This document shows positions 34,067 through 46,495 of a DNA stretch of 64,000 bases, piece by piece. A program made the translations under genes and the position numbers. The notes under the pieces are model-generated. The model was not told the origin of the DNA. It saw nothing but the letters and a program-made list of their open reading frames with translations, and did not search any database. Within the stretch, counting starts at the first letter, position 1, and every line of letters begins with the position of its first letter. Origin of the DNA: Physcomitrium patens (lineage: Eukaryota; Streptophyta; Bryopsida; Funariales; Funariaceae); assembly GCF_000002425.4 (NCBI RefSeq), contig NC_037269.1, positions 5,388,784 to 5,452,783 on the forward strand, read 5' to 3'.

Positions 34067-34740
34067 TTAAAGGTCAATTGAATAGTCATAGGGATGATGT
34101 TTTGGAAGAATATCCGTATTTTTTTTTTCAAATACATCTTTAAAATCCTGATATTGGCTTAAAATACTACTTGAAGTCTTTGTACTATTAGAAACAAGTG
34201 TGGCATTAATGACACAAGGTAATCCTTCTTTTGTAGTATGCAAGAAAGCTCTTGTACCAACAAACATAGGTTTAATTATACTAGACTGTGATTTTCTACT
34301 TGATTAACTATACTCTTAGTTATACTTTTAGAAAAATCAAGAGTATGAAAAATCCAATTTACTTGAGGATTGTATTTTTCTAAGTACAATAAACCTAAAA
34401 TAATTGGATTGGAGAGAGATCTAATGATATTAAATACCACAAAGCTATTATAACTATTATTTATTACTTCTATAGAAAAATTTTTGTGAATAATATCTTT
34501 AGAAGACAATGGGTAATCTGCTATGACTTCTACATGAACAAGTTTATTTTTCCTTACTAAAGATATATTAAGTCTTTTAGCTAATTCTTCATCTAAGTAA
34601 TAAGCTAAGACTCTTGAATCTAATAAGACAAAGGCTTTGTAATATATAGGTTCTAAAATAATATTTAATATAAAATAAAGAGAAGGTTCCAAAAAGAGAA
34701 TAAGACCTTCATTAAATATTGTGTAAGATTTCAGTTGCAT
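34067..34740 (-). pseudogene. A2 protease and protease-RT linker
   Basis: 34276-34740 reads LLDSRVLAYYLDEELAKRL, where A1 has LLDSGASACFID, so the DSG is DSR. It continues VHVEVIADYPLSSKDIIHKNFSIEV and LYLEKYNPQVNWI. 34067-34267 continues with the linker (FVGTRAFLHTTKEG, then QYQDFKDVFEKKN) found at 6200-6400 in A1. The two pieces are separated by a stop. Confidence 0.78.
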
Positions 34741-35800
34741 GGTTTCTATTATAACTGGACAAACTTATTTTTTTATATATTATCTTCTTTGACATTTATA
34801 CTCTTCATTTTATAATTACATCGCTTCTTTGGACAATATTGAGCAGTGTGCTTACGTTCTCTATAATATAAGTATAATCTTTCCTAATAGCAACAAGTCT
34901 TTTCTTACTCAATGAAAGGTTTGAAATGTATTGCATCAATTTATATATCTTCTATTTTTGAATGTATATATTGAAGAAGTGTTTGTATTTCCATTGAATT
35001 ATAGTAATATTGAGGCCTATTTGTCTGACACTCAGCTCAAAATTCAAAAAGTTAATTATTGCACTTCATAGCAAAGTGAATTGTTTGACTGAAAGTTTGA
35101 GAATCAAGTAAGTTGAGCATCAATTTCTTTATTTTATATTATAATCTATAGAAAAATTAGCTAATTAGTACAACATCATCCCACTTAATATCAATTATAA
35201 GTTGTCGAAATTATGAAGCACATAATATTACAAATCGATTGTCTTATTGCAAAATATGGATCTCGTTGGTTGAAACATAAGTTGCATCATGTTTTTCATA
35301 CATGGACCAAAATTTTGCCAAAAATACCTCCAAATTATCCAATATTGGATCTCATTTTTCAAAAAAAGATAAAAACCACAATAGTACTAAACCTGAAAGA
35401 AGTGTACCAATGAATCTAACTTGTAATCTTGGAATTGGATAGCTTTGAGATTGAAGTTCAATCATAAGTTGTACTTGATTCATAAATCCTTGAAACCTGA
35501 ATCTTATACCATCAAACTTTTCAAGTAAGACAACTCTTGGTTTTCTAATACTGGAAGGATGTTCTACCATAGAAGAAGGACATGATTGGGTGGAGATATT
35601 GAAGCAGCTCCAATCATATCTATGTCTTCACTTCCTACCATTCTTATTGCTTCTTATGGTGATAAACTAAATTGATGTATGGCAAGTATTAACTCCTTCA
35701 ATTACTCTTATATTTTTGCCATTGCACTCTTTATTTCAAGAAGCTTTGCAATAATAATACTTAAAAAATAAATGTCTAATATTGCTGAAGACAAGTAAAA
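34741..35800 (-). pseudogene. A2 gag
   Basis: The clearest part is 35352-35570: SIRKPRVVLLEKFDGIRFRFQGFMNQVQLMIELQ, then GLVLLWFLSFFEK, which parallels A1 PEKFDGTRSRFRGF and LSWFAPLMEK. Upstream (35600-35800) are traces of the coiled-coil segment, downstream many stops. The zinc knuckle region near 34840-34870 is only partly readable. Confidence 0.65.
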
Positions 35801-36006
35801 GAGGAGACTTGAGAATAAAGAAGATATTAAAAATAATATTAGTTTAGAAGAGGTTAATCCATAACTTCTAATATGCTTATGTTTTATAAAAAAAAAAGTA
35901 ATCTACTTTTAATCAAGAGAAGACAAAGCTCTAAAATTATAAATATACTCTTGTCAATCTATTAAGTACATGAACTAGAAAAACATGTATAAACTTAGAA
36001 AATTTG

Positions 36007-36495
36007 TGACGAAAGAAAAGTGAAAAAATAAAAATAAAGTAGTATGTATATTAAAAAGAATTAGAATAGCTATTGTCAAATGACAAAGAAACTAAAGACT
36101 CTTAAATCTAGTCTAGAACTAAGAAAGGAGTTGACAAGAATGAAAAAGGCTTTACTCTTGTCTCTATATATACTATCTAATTAGGAGCTACGTGGTGATG
36201 TTCTATAAAACCTCTAATATGTGTTGACTTTGCAAGACACATGCTTTACCTTACAAGGCAAGTTTTCTATATATGGGCCACATAATTAGCTTGTTCTTCA
36301 AGCTACCAATATATGTGGCATATGACCAACTTGTTGACCATGTTTCTAATTTAAAAAGTCAATTAAAGACACCTACAAAGTCAAAGAAATATTTATGAAG
36401 CTTCTATAGAAGTTATTATAGAATTGACTTACTTTTATCTACTATTATCTAAATCATATAAGTAATTATTGATTTACATATATATGTCTGTGACA
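36007..36495 (-). repeat. 5' LTR of A2
   Basis: It aligns end to end with 26335-26823. On the minus strand it starts TGTCACAGACATATATATG and ends CGTCA. Confidence 0.87.
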
Positions 36496-37110
36496 ACTAA
36501 ATGGTATGTTAAGGAAGATGAAAAAGAAGTACTTAGATGGCATGTATTATGTTTATTGACAATAAATGGATACTCATCAAAAGATTCTTCTAATCAATTA
36601 AAAAGATGAAAAAAGTTTAGAGGCATTAAAGATGTTTTTGAAAATAGAATAATTTTGAATTATTTAAAGAATAGAAAATTACTATTAGAAATAATTTCTA
36701 AAGAGAGAGATAAGATCCTACAGTAAGCCAAATGATTTAAATAGGAAGAGGTTTATTTACATAGAAAGATTCCAAATAGAAAGAAATATATTGTACCAAG
36801 GCCACAAAACATGAAAAGCTAGTACTTCACATCCATAAAAAATTAAAATATTTTAAGGTAAAGACAACTTATGATCTTTTACAAAGTGAGTATTGGTAGG
36901 TTGATATATAAAAACAATCACTATGTATTGTTTTTAGGTGCCAAGTATGTGACATGGTCCGTGTTTCATTTAATGCATCAATACTTATTTTCCAACTTTT
37001 ACCTATCATGGACCTAGGATATCAATAGAGTTTGGATTTTTCAAGACTATTACCAATCACTACAAGACATAATATGTATGTGTTAGTGCATACTATTACT
37101 ATATCAAAAA
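36496..37110 (+). pseudogene. Gypsy element C, integrase piece
   Basis: Broken frames read RDKILQ*AK*FK*EEVYLHRKIPNRKKYIVPRPQN, then SEYW-type and CQVCDMVRVSFNAS, ending LPIMDLGYQ..., as in the spacer and zinc domain of a gypsy integrase. This follows on from the RNase H at 25796-26334 once A2 is removed. The catalytic core beyond about 37100 is not recognisable. Confidence 0.65.
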
Positions 37111-37478
37111 AAAATTATATTAAAAAAAATAATAATTTAAATATACATAAAACATGTAAATTTTAATATTCCATAATGTATTAAGAACATGAATCTAAAA
37201 AAAATTCAAAAGTTATATATATATATATATATATATATAGATATATATATATATTAATAAAAAATATATATGAAAAGATATAATTATAAGATAGATAGAA
37301 ACTAAAATGAAATTTGCTAAAGATATAGAAGTTAGAAAATATTAAAGTAAGATTTAAATATTAAAAAACCATGGATAAAACTAAAATTAATCCCATTCTT
37401 TTCCTCAAATATATTAGCTATCAAAATAGTCTTATACAATCTATTTTAAAACCACAAGACTTGTGGCTCATGCCTTGT
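37111..37478. other. AT-rich DNA with (TA)n run
   Basis: No gene. A TA dinucleotide run with one GA interruption occupies 37213-37256. Confidence 0.6.
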
Positions 37479-39003
37479 TGTCTTATATAAAAAATAACTT
37501 AGAAATACACTTGGCATCTAGTTGTTGGCAATAAATTATATTTTCAATAAACAAAAAATCTATAAATTCTAATAGATTTATTTAAAAAATTAATTAAAAC
37601 TTAATAACTAGAGTCAAACCTTAATAAAATGATAAATAATCTTACAAAAATTCTTAAAGAATAATTGAATAATTCATAAAAAAATATTTGAATAATATCT
37701 AAAATAATCTAAAAAATCTCTAAATAACTTATAAAACAATCTTTTAAAATTTCTAAAACTATATCTAAGAGAAGTTACAAAATATTTTTAAAGATTTCTT
37801 AAGTAAATCTTTAAAATATCATAATTAAATCCTAAATAAATCCTAATAATCTTAAAACGATCCTAAACAAATCTTAAATAAATCCTAAATAAATTCTAAT
37901 TAATTTTTAATGAAATATTAAAAAATCTTAAAAAATCCTAATAAAATCCTAAACATGATTTAACAAATCCTAATAAAATACTAAATATATTCTAAAAATT
38001 CTAATAAATCCTAATAAAATATTATTCTTAATTAATCTTAATAAATTATAAGATATTTTAAAAAGCTTAATGACTATTGATTAAATTATTGATCTTTCTT
38101 AATTTCTTTTGTATATTAGAATTTAATAGTTGAAAAAAAATTAAAATTTAAAGAAAAATCAAACTTACCAATTAAGAAAAATAGCTCTTTAATTATTCAA
38201 GTGTTAATCATTATTTTTTTTCAAACTTAATATTGATATTTAGAAATAATTATTCTTTATTAAATTATTTATTTTTATTCAAAATAAGAAAAATTATTAA
38301 AATAAAAAATTTAAAATCTATTTACAAATTAATTCTTTAATTCAATTGGAAAATTATTTAAAATCAAAGAAAACCTTCTTAAGCCTTGAAATCCAAATTT
38401 TAAGACTCTAATCCAATTGTATTTTAATAATATTTGCTAGAATATACACAAATTTATCAAATATATAAATTTTCTTTTATTTTTCAAAAATCTAAATTAC
38501 TTAAAATTTCTTTTTTTTATTTAAAATCTCTCAAAATTTCAATATTTATCCAAATAACATAAAAATAATTTTCAACCAAACCTCAAAAACTTTTATTTTT
38601 AATTTTATTCTTCAATCAATAAAATAAAATCTCCAAAATTGCTATAGAAGCACGATTTTGTGCTATAGGATCTTATTTCAATCCATGCTCATAATCAATC
38701 TTCTTTAAGTATCAATATTTAGTTTTTTTAGGTATAATTTACTAGAATTTATTATTTATTTCTATCTTAAAATATCCATGATACTAATTTTTTAAATTTA
38801 ATTTATTTTATCTTATTTATAATCCTACAAAGTAAGTAGAAGCCTATTTTATAAAAAGGTAATATTTGCATTTATTATTTTTATTACCTCATTGACTATT
38901 ATCTATATTTTTAAGATAATTTTCTATTATATTTTAAAATAAGATCTTCTACAATATAATATTATTTCTATCTTTTATCCATTAGTTGTTTTATAACACA
39001 AAA
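37479..39003 (-). mobile_element. Family-B LTR with degenerate 11-bp repeat array
   Basis: The left end TGTCTTATATAA and the following 'cacttggcatctagttgtt' correspond, reversed, to the right end of the LTR at 46496-49139. The right end (about 38860-39003) corresponds to its left end ('tcttctacaatataat', then 'ataacac'). Between about 37620 and 38060 runs a degenerate AAATCCTAATA-type array, the reverse complement of the 11-bp array in the 46496 copy. There is no obvious target duplication. Confidence 0.6.
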
Positions 39004-39471
39004 TCTACATGTTCCTCTCCTTCTTCCCTTTCTATCTTTCTCTCTCTCTCGCTTTCTTCTTTCTCGTCCCCCTCTCTCTCTCCTTCCCTTCCTCAAACTT
39101 ATATATCTTTTGGCATGTGTCAATTATTCTTCAAATTATTATTGTAAAAGCTTCTTTATTTTGGTCAAATTCTTAGTCTTCAACTTCTTTATCTTCTTTT
39201 ATTTCAAGTATCATTTAATGAATTTTTTTCTTTGTCAAAATAAGTGCAATCACTTCTCTATCTAAATAATTTGAATTGCTTGCCTAATATATAAATCTTC
39301 AATTTTGTTCTACCAAATACTTATGAAAAATATGTACTATTATTATAGATATTTTTTATGATATGTGATTTAAATTAACATATATAAAAATTTTGTAATA
39401 TACTTTATTGATTATCTAAACTATTATCACAAGACTAAGATCTAGTCATCTTCTTTAATTACCTTAGGAGT
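39004..39471. other. Pyrimidine-rich tract and AT-rich DNA
   Basis: An interrupted CT-rich tract occupies about 39010-39100. The rest is AT-rich, with no recognisable feature. Confidence 0.6.
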
Positions 39472-39960
39472 CATGGACATACATATTTATTTAGATAAGT
39501 ATTAGATAAAAGTTAAATGTAGGTGGATCTGATAATATCTTATAGAATAGCTTCTTAGAACTTTCATAGATGCAAATTTGACTTTATATGTATTTTTAGT
39601 TGATTATTAGGTTGAAAACTTTGCCAACAAGTTGGCTATGAATTGCACATATTAGTGACTAGTAGTACAAATTGGCCAAATGACACACTTGTAAGAAACT
39701 TGTCTTGCAATTTGGACTTGTGTTGGAGATCCTATAAAATATTGCCACATAAATTCTAATTAGATAGTATATCTAGAGGTAAGAGTGAAGCCTTCTTTAT
39801 TCTTATCAATATCTTTTACATTCCTAGTCTTTTTTAAGAGTCTTTAGTCTTCTTATCTTTGGTAATAATAATTCTAGTTTTAATATTATATTCTTTTTGA
39901 ATGATATAAGAATGTAATAAAGCTTTGATTTTTTATGATTTATATCACTATACTATAGAT
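39472..39960 (+). mobile_element. Family-A LTR, probably solo and decayed
   Basis: It follows the family-A LTR along its length: 'gtcatggacatac' at the start, then 'aaagttgg...caagttgg', 'ttggagatcctata', 'agatagtatat..agaggtaagagtgaagccttc' and 'tagtcttttt'. No chromovirus internal sequence is attached on either side. The right end is uncertain. Confidence 0.65.
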
Positions 39961-41135
39961 TATATATTTTTTTATAATTCAAATAGTAGTAGCATATGTC
40001 ACTAATATACTTTGTCACTGTATACTTTTACTAATACCTCAACAATAGATGAAGGACTACACTCATTCTTTCTATTCTCTTTTAAATTATATGTTATTGT
40101 CAAATAAAGTTTAATTTTTATTTTATCAAAAAAAATATTACTTCTTTTGCATTTAATTCACTTCTATCTATAATGATTTTTTTTATACAACCATAGCAAA
40201 AAATGATGTCTTTTAAGAAAAATCAACATGTATTTTTAGTACATTTTTTTTAATGTTTATCCTTCAATTAAATTTTATAAATCTTCTTACACAAGTACCA
40301 AAAATTTTATTTGTCCAAGTTCCGTAGATATTGTCACTAAATCCACCATCTACTTATAATATAGATCTAAGAGATATGTTGAGTTTAATCTATATTAATG
40401 CCAAATATTAGAATAAAGTTGATATATGCTATTCACCTCAATATGCTATTCACCTTAATATTGTAATATTTGGAATAGAATAACTTTTAATCATTTCTAA
40501 TAAAAGTAGATAATCTATTTTTATAACTATTAATACACTAGTTAAGTATTTTTAATTTTTTTTTCATAGAAATTACTACACTTCATAATTATCTTTTGAT
40601 TTATACATGTATCTTTTGTCTAAAAATTAAAACCTTTGCTAATAAATTAGCCTCTATGAATTCTCGCTTTAAAAATTTAATCCATTAGTTGTATAATTAT
40701 CAATCAAGTTCCATTGCAAAGTCTTTAATAAGGAGCAATATTCTTTTGTAGCATAATTAAAGATTCAATCTTCAAACAAAGCCTTAACTTAGTCATTCTA
40801 CATGGATTTAGTGACTTGATAAATTTTGCTATATAAATATTATTATTGTTGATACTATCTTCAACAATAACTTCATCTATACTTAGATATTTCTGTTCTT
40901 CTCCAAAAAAAATGACCACAATCATTTCATTAATATCTTCTACATCATTATTTATATCAATAAAATGATTCTACTTCTTAATGATCTATCAGTCAATACA
41001 TTGTCTTCTACTAGCCTTGAATAATCAATATGAATTAAGAACATTAATTGTCAGTCAACAATCATATGATCAAGAAGTATAATTTTATTATCAAGAAATA
41101 AGCTTGTATTATTTTTAATCTAATAAGTGGCAAAT
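39961..41135. other. AT-rich DNA, no gene supported
   Basis: A minus-strand open frame of 66 codons (40725-40925) lies here, but I recognise no family in it. The surroundings look like decayed transposon DNA. The last five bases (41131-41135, CAAAT) are the left target duplication of element D. Confidence 0.5.
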
Positions 41136-41639
41136 TGAAATATGACCAGACTATCTCAAAAATCCAAGATCCTGCTATTCCATAGCAACATAAAACCTCA
41201 TCACAAAATAGAAAAAAATGAATCAACTTACAACTAAATAAAATTCAATAGAATAGGACATGAAAGACAAACTAAGCAAATGGAAATAAAACAAAATTCA
41301 ACTAAACAAAAAGATGTAAAATCAAACTTTACGAAGAAAAAAGATTTGAAGCCATATCTGACCAAATGCCCCAAAAGCCTTGGCTAATCTTATTTATATC
41401 TTATCCTACCACCTTGGACTTTCTAAAATATTCTTAGGTAGTGGGTCTTACCTAAATAATTATCCTAAGTTTTTTTAGAATATTCTATGATAGATTCTAT
41501 CTAAATAATCTCCTTAAACTCTTTGTAGAATATTCTACAATGGATCCTATCTAATCCACTAACCTAATCCCAATCCTAAAAACTTCTATGGTTTTATCTA
41601 TCTATATAATTATCTTATCTATACCCTGTTACAATTATT

Positions 41640-43340
41640 CCCCCTCTATTAATAGAAAACATCCTTTTTTTACTTTCAATGGTATCTCAAAATTGTCTCT
41701 TGGTAATGGATGAGATTTTGTGCATGGTTCTACATTGCAACATGAATAGGATAACCTTTCCAAAGAACTTTGTACTGAAGTTGTGGATGCCCGCCTCCAC
41801 ATCAAAGATAGTGATGCTCCAAAATGCTATCTACTTCATGTTCTTATTGATCATCAATTACAATTGATGGTTGTGGTTGTTGATGTTGATTTGGAAAGTG
41901 CTTTGGCTTGGTATGAAATTATTTTAGTTACAAAATATAGAAGATTGGATAGACTTGAATATGTGGCGGAAGCTTGAAGTAGTATCCAACATCAAAAATT
42001 ACTGCAGAAATGTAAAAAGGTCCAAGCCATTGAAGTGCTAGTTTATAGATTTGGATTGATGTAGTAAGTGGCAAGTTGGTATTAGAAAGTAACACATAAT
42101 CACCTTCCCAAAAGGTCTTGTATTGCCAATGGTTATTTGCATACTACTTTTGTCGATTCTATATAATAAAGAGGCAATATTGTACTTCTTGTGAAGTCGT
42201 TGTAAGTCGTTGTATAAATTCCTTTGTGGTTAGATTATTGGTATTGATAGAATATTGAAGAGTTGCTAGCATAATTGGATGCTGATTGGTATAGAGCAAA
42301 AATGGTGAATGACCAGTACTTACTTAAATAATATCATTGTAAGAAAAATCCAAAGATGTCAAGTATTCATTTCAATCATTATGATGAACCACTATAAATG
42401 CCCACAACATATCTTCCAAGGTCCAATTTGTGTGCTTTGTTTGTCCATCTATTTGAAGATGGAAGATTGTAGATATAGCAAGTTATGTATCTAGTAGCTT
42501 AAATAAGATTTATCAAAAAATTCTTGTGAAGCATGGATCCCAATCTAAAACGATGATACAAGGTATTCCATGGTGATAAAAGATAGTATCAAAGAAGACT
42601 TGTGCAAGCGTTGGAGTATCAATATCCAAGCGTTCTGCGACCAAATGAAGTTTCTTCAAGAATTGATCTACAAAGATGGCAACTGCTATATGATTATGAG
42701 GTGTCTATAGCAAATACATAATGAGATCCATAGTCACTTACTCCCAATTTGCTGCATGTATCAAAATTGGCTACAATAGTTTAAGAAGCATTGCGTTGCA
42801 TGCTTTGTTATGTTGACATGACTTATAAGAGTATACAAAGGCTCGAATATCATGATCCAAATTTACTCAAAATTATGTCCTTGAGATCTCTTCTAGGGTC
42901 TTTTCTTGTTTCAAATGTCCAGATATTAGAATGTCATGTCCCTCCTGAAGTATGCACATCCAAAGTTTAACATTATCAGGTACATAAATTTGCTTCTTAA
43001 AATAGAACAAGCCATCACTAAGAGTGTAATCTTGATATTATATATTGTTTACCTTCAGCCGATTGCTAACCATCTTGAAATAAGCATCCTATTATATAGC
43101 TTCCTTCGATTCTATCTCTTTAGTTAGATTTGAAATGATACTACTAATGGTAGTTACTTTTGTCTTATTTTTTTATTCATCTTTCAAGTCTAATCTTTGT
43201 GATAAAGTGTCTACCATAATATGTTGTCATCCTTGCTTATACTCAAGCTAAATATCAAAGAGTTGCAACTGTTCATTTCAACGATGATGCCACAATTTTA
43301 TATTTTTTAAATGCAAATCATGTAGTAAGGGTCGATGGTT
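41640..43340 (-). pseudogene. D integrase and RNase H end
   Basis: Reading the minus strand gives NHRPLLHDLH, then QRLDLKDE, a zinc domain (EGHDILISGHLKQEKTLEEI ... YKSCQHNKA), and the core (VTMDLIMYLL, FVDQFLKKLHLV, YHHGIPCIIVLDWDPCF, FHLQIDGQTKHTN). In TDGQTE-type sequence the catalytic Glu has become Lys. In-frame stops are numerous. I could not confirm a chromodomain. Confidence 0.7.
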
Positions 43341-44500
43341 AGTTCAAACAACAATTAGCTTTTTCAATAGATAGTATGGCCATACCTTTGTAGTATGTAC
43401 AATTGCTAATTACTCTCAATCACGTGAAGAGCAATTGTGTTCTACTCTTCTGAGCTTGTGTGATTCATACGCCACAAGTTGAAGGCCCCTACCAAAGTCT
43501 TATTGAAGGACCATTCTAATAACAAAGTTGAAAGCATCAATGTTAAGCATATAAGGAAGATTAAGATTATACAGTTATAATATTAATGCAGTAATGAGTG
43601 CCTTCTTTAATTTATCAAAGGCATTTTGTTGCTCCAATTTCCATTAAAATGGGGCACTCTTTTCCAAAGGATTTATTAATGAGGTAGCAATGTGAATATA
43701 TTGTCAAATAAAATGATAATAGTATCTAGCAAGGCCTAAAAATGAGCAAACTTCAAAAGCATCTTTGATAGTTGGCCAATCTTCTATTGCTTTCACCTTA
43801 TCTTGCTCCATATGCATGCCTTTGGAGGATACCACATGCTCCAAAATGGTGACTTTCAACTTCCAAAGTTCATATTTTGATTGCTTGTAACAGAAGCAAC
43901 TATCTTGCAACCGGTGCAGTACCTCTTATAGATATTGCTCATGTTCTTCATAGATTTTATTATATATAAGGATATTTTCAATGAAAACAACTACATACTT
44001 ATTCAAAAGGTCTCGAAACAATCTATTCATGTGATCTATGAAAGAGGTTGAAGCATTGGTGAGGCCAAAAGATAAAATCAGCCATTCAAAATGTCCATAG
44101 TGCATACAAAATGCCATCTTTTTTACATCCTCTTTAATAATAAGTATTTGCTAATAGCCGCTCTAAAGATCCAATTTACTAAAGATAATTATACCTTGAA
44201 GTTGATTAAGAAGATCATCTATGCATGGAAGTGGATATGCATTTTTAACAGTTTACTTATAAAAACCTCGATAGTCACTACAAAGGTAAAGTCCACCATC
44301 TTTTTTGGGTGCAAAGAGTACATGTGCTCTCCATGATGATGTGCTTTCTTAAATGAGACTTTTTTCCAAGAGTTTGTCCAATGTCTTCCACAACTCTTCA
44401 AGTTTTTTTGGTATTAGGCAATAAATTGGTCGACTTATTAATTTGGCTCCAAGCAATAATTCTATTTGAAAGGAAGCACCTCAATTAGGAGGTACGCTAC
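43341..44500 (-). pseudogene. D reverse transcriptase
   Basis: Open pieces: 44219-44401 (end of the first RT block), 43926-44117 (MAFCMHYGHFEWLILSFGLTNASTSF, then VVVFIENILIYNK), and 43704-43910 (VTILEHVVSSKGMHMEQDKVKAIEDWP, then FLGLARYYYHFI). The active site is FIEN where FIDD is expected, so both catalytic aspartates are changed. Order and strand fit element D. Confidence 0.8.
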
Positions 44501-46030
44501 TAGGTAGGTCAATTGGAAAGACAACTTGATATTTCCAACTGAGTTGATTTATCCATTTTATTCCTTTGGTTGTCTTTTCCACTATTGACGTGAGATTTAG
44601 AACCACCATATATACTAGTTATTCATGTTGTATTTGCTTCTTCATAAAGGTTGTTTCTACAAGTAAGTCTTTGGTTACAGGTTATATTTATTCTTCACTT
44701 GATGTGAAAGTACAAAGAGTCACCTTGCATCCTCCATCTTTAAAAGAGATTGTCCTTGCTACTCAATCAACTTTCTTATTTTTCATCTTCATCCATGGCA
44801 TATCAAGGATAATATCATACCTTAGCTTTGTCACCTTAAATCTCTCTCTTAAGACATAAGTGTCTATCAATCTCAAGGTTTCTTCTTCACATATTTCATT
44901 CAATACGTTCTCTCAATCATTTGCAAGATATATACTTTTTTCCTTGATTTCCTTGATTTTAATTCCAAGCCGGTCAATGATTTCACTTGAGATGTAATTT
45001 TTTGTAGAGCCACAATCTACAAGCACTTGACATGATTGTCCTCATAGTAGTCCTATTAGATGCACTAATTGACTTTTTTTATAATTGTTTGAGGCTATGC
45101 CATCTATCTTTAAAAGATAGTAGCTACCTCTAATACTGGCCTTGAATGCCTTTATTAAAGAGCTCCATTTTTCTACTCTGACTCATTATTGACTTGGTAA
45201 ATTTTAAGACTGTAAATCCACCTTATCTTCATGATACTTGTACTTTGACGTTTTGGACAATCTCTAATTTGATGGCCTAACTCTCAACAATAAAAACACA
45301 ATCTTTTTTGTACTAATATTTGTTGTCTTTATAGTGTCAATGATCCTTACATAGCATCAATCTCTATTGGCATTTATTGTTGTGCTACAATATTAGATAG
45401 TTGCATAAGACTTTGTGCTATAGGTGGTACTCCATAATTTTTGAAATCTATAGCATTGGCCTTCTCTGCAATCCAAATTGCCTCTTCGAATGTTTGTAGA
45501 TCCCTTAACTCCACCTCTTGTTGGACTCCAAGTTTCAAAACTTATAAGAATCGATCCATCATCTTTGCCTCCAAAATATTACCAATTTAGAAATATAGAA
45601 ATTTGAATCAAGAGACATAATCTTATATTGACCTAGCTTGTATAAGATTTGCCAACTAATCACATGCTATCTTTTTTACATTGATGGACCAAAATTGATT
45701 CCTAAACTCAGTATCAAACTCCTCCTATTCACAAAATCTACCTTGAGCTCTATAACTTTGAGCTTAATGTCACCACCAAATGGCCGTCGCATCTCTCAAA
45801 TAGTTGGCTACATATATAATTTCTTCAATGATATTTGCCTCAAATAGTTTGAGGTATTGTTGCATATTAAAGACCCATTGACATATATCTTCTTGTCTTG
45901 AAGTTCGAGAGTATGTGCTAGGCTTATTTAATTTCACCCTAGCAGATATCAATTCTCTTATCCTCGAGGCTTCTATTTGTCCTTCCAAAGTAGCTATCTT
46001 GCCTAAGAGATGTTGTATTTGAGCCTCCAT
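44501..46030 (-). pseudogene. D protease and gag
   Basis: 45770-46030 encodes an N-terminal coiled coil (EAQIQHLLGKIATLEGQIEA) and the start of the Gag domain (WVFNMQQYLKLFEANIIEEIIYVANYLRDATAIWW). Around 44890-45060 the minus strand gives a retropepsin-like stretch (VLVDCGSTKNYISSEI, with DCG for DSG) and DIILDMPWMK downstream. The zinc knuckle region near 45250-45300 is degraded. Nothing here can be translated as one protein. Confidence 0.7.
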
Positions 46031-46242
46031 CTAAGATTGATCTGTCATATCTCTTATACTGTAATTTCTCAATTAAACTCTACTATTACAATATTTTTTC
46101 ACTTTCTGATTGATTTTTTAAGAGTAGCTCATGGTAGCCTCAATATAGCATCCAATCTAACCACAACAACTAACTTTGGACTAAATAATGACTATTGATA
46201 TGCTACCAAAAGTAAAAAATCTAACACTTACTTTGATATCAA

Positions 46243-46495
46243 TGATATAGGACCAGATTATCTCAAAAATCCAAGATCCTTCTATTCCATAGCAATAAAA
46301 AACCTCATCACAAAATAGGACAAAACAAACTAGCTCAAAACTAAACAAAACTAAACAAAATAGGATATAAAAGATAAATTGATCAAACAAAAATAAAATA
46401 GAACTAAATTAAATAAAAAGATGCAAAACCAAACTTTACAAAGAGAAAGGGTATAAAGTCATATCTAACCAAATACCCTAAAAGGCTCTAATCGG
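46243..46495 (-). repeat. D 5' LTR, part adjoining the primer site
   Basis: It matches 41136-41390. It stops at the TCGG that precedes the inserted family-B LTR. The remainder of this LTR is at 49140-49390. Confidence 0.8.

Larger units (their letters stand above)
26335..36495 (-). mobile_element. Chromovirus A2, nested and defective
   Basis: Two 489-bp LTRs (26335-26823, 36007-36495) flank a minus-strand gag-protease-RT-RNase H-integrase-chromodomain set, homologous to A1 throughout. The polypurine tract (minus strand AGAAAAGAGAGTAA) adjoins the 3' LTR at 26824. The sequences just outside, TCTA and ACTA, form an imperfect 4-bp duplication. The LTRs share the 5' part of the A1 LTR but end differently, so A2 is a separate subfamily. 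It is interrupted by LTR E (27683-28906) and by a composite insertion (about 30475-33190). It sits inside element C. Confidence 0.88.

Noticed and set aside
36007-36495. A2 LTRs as a second kind of element unrelated to A1
   Set aside because: The 5' half of the LTR, the gag-to-chromodomain order and the 3' region all match A1. Only the LTR 3' end differs, so it is a subfamily.
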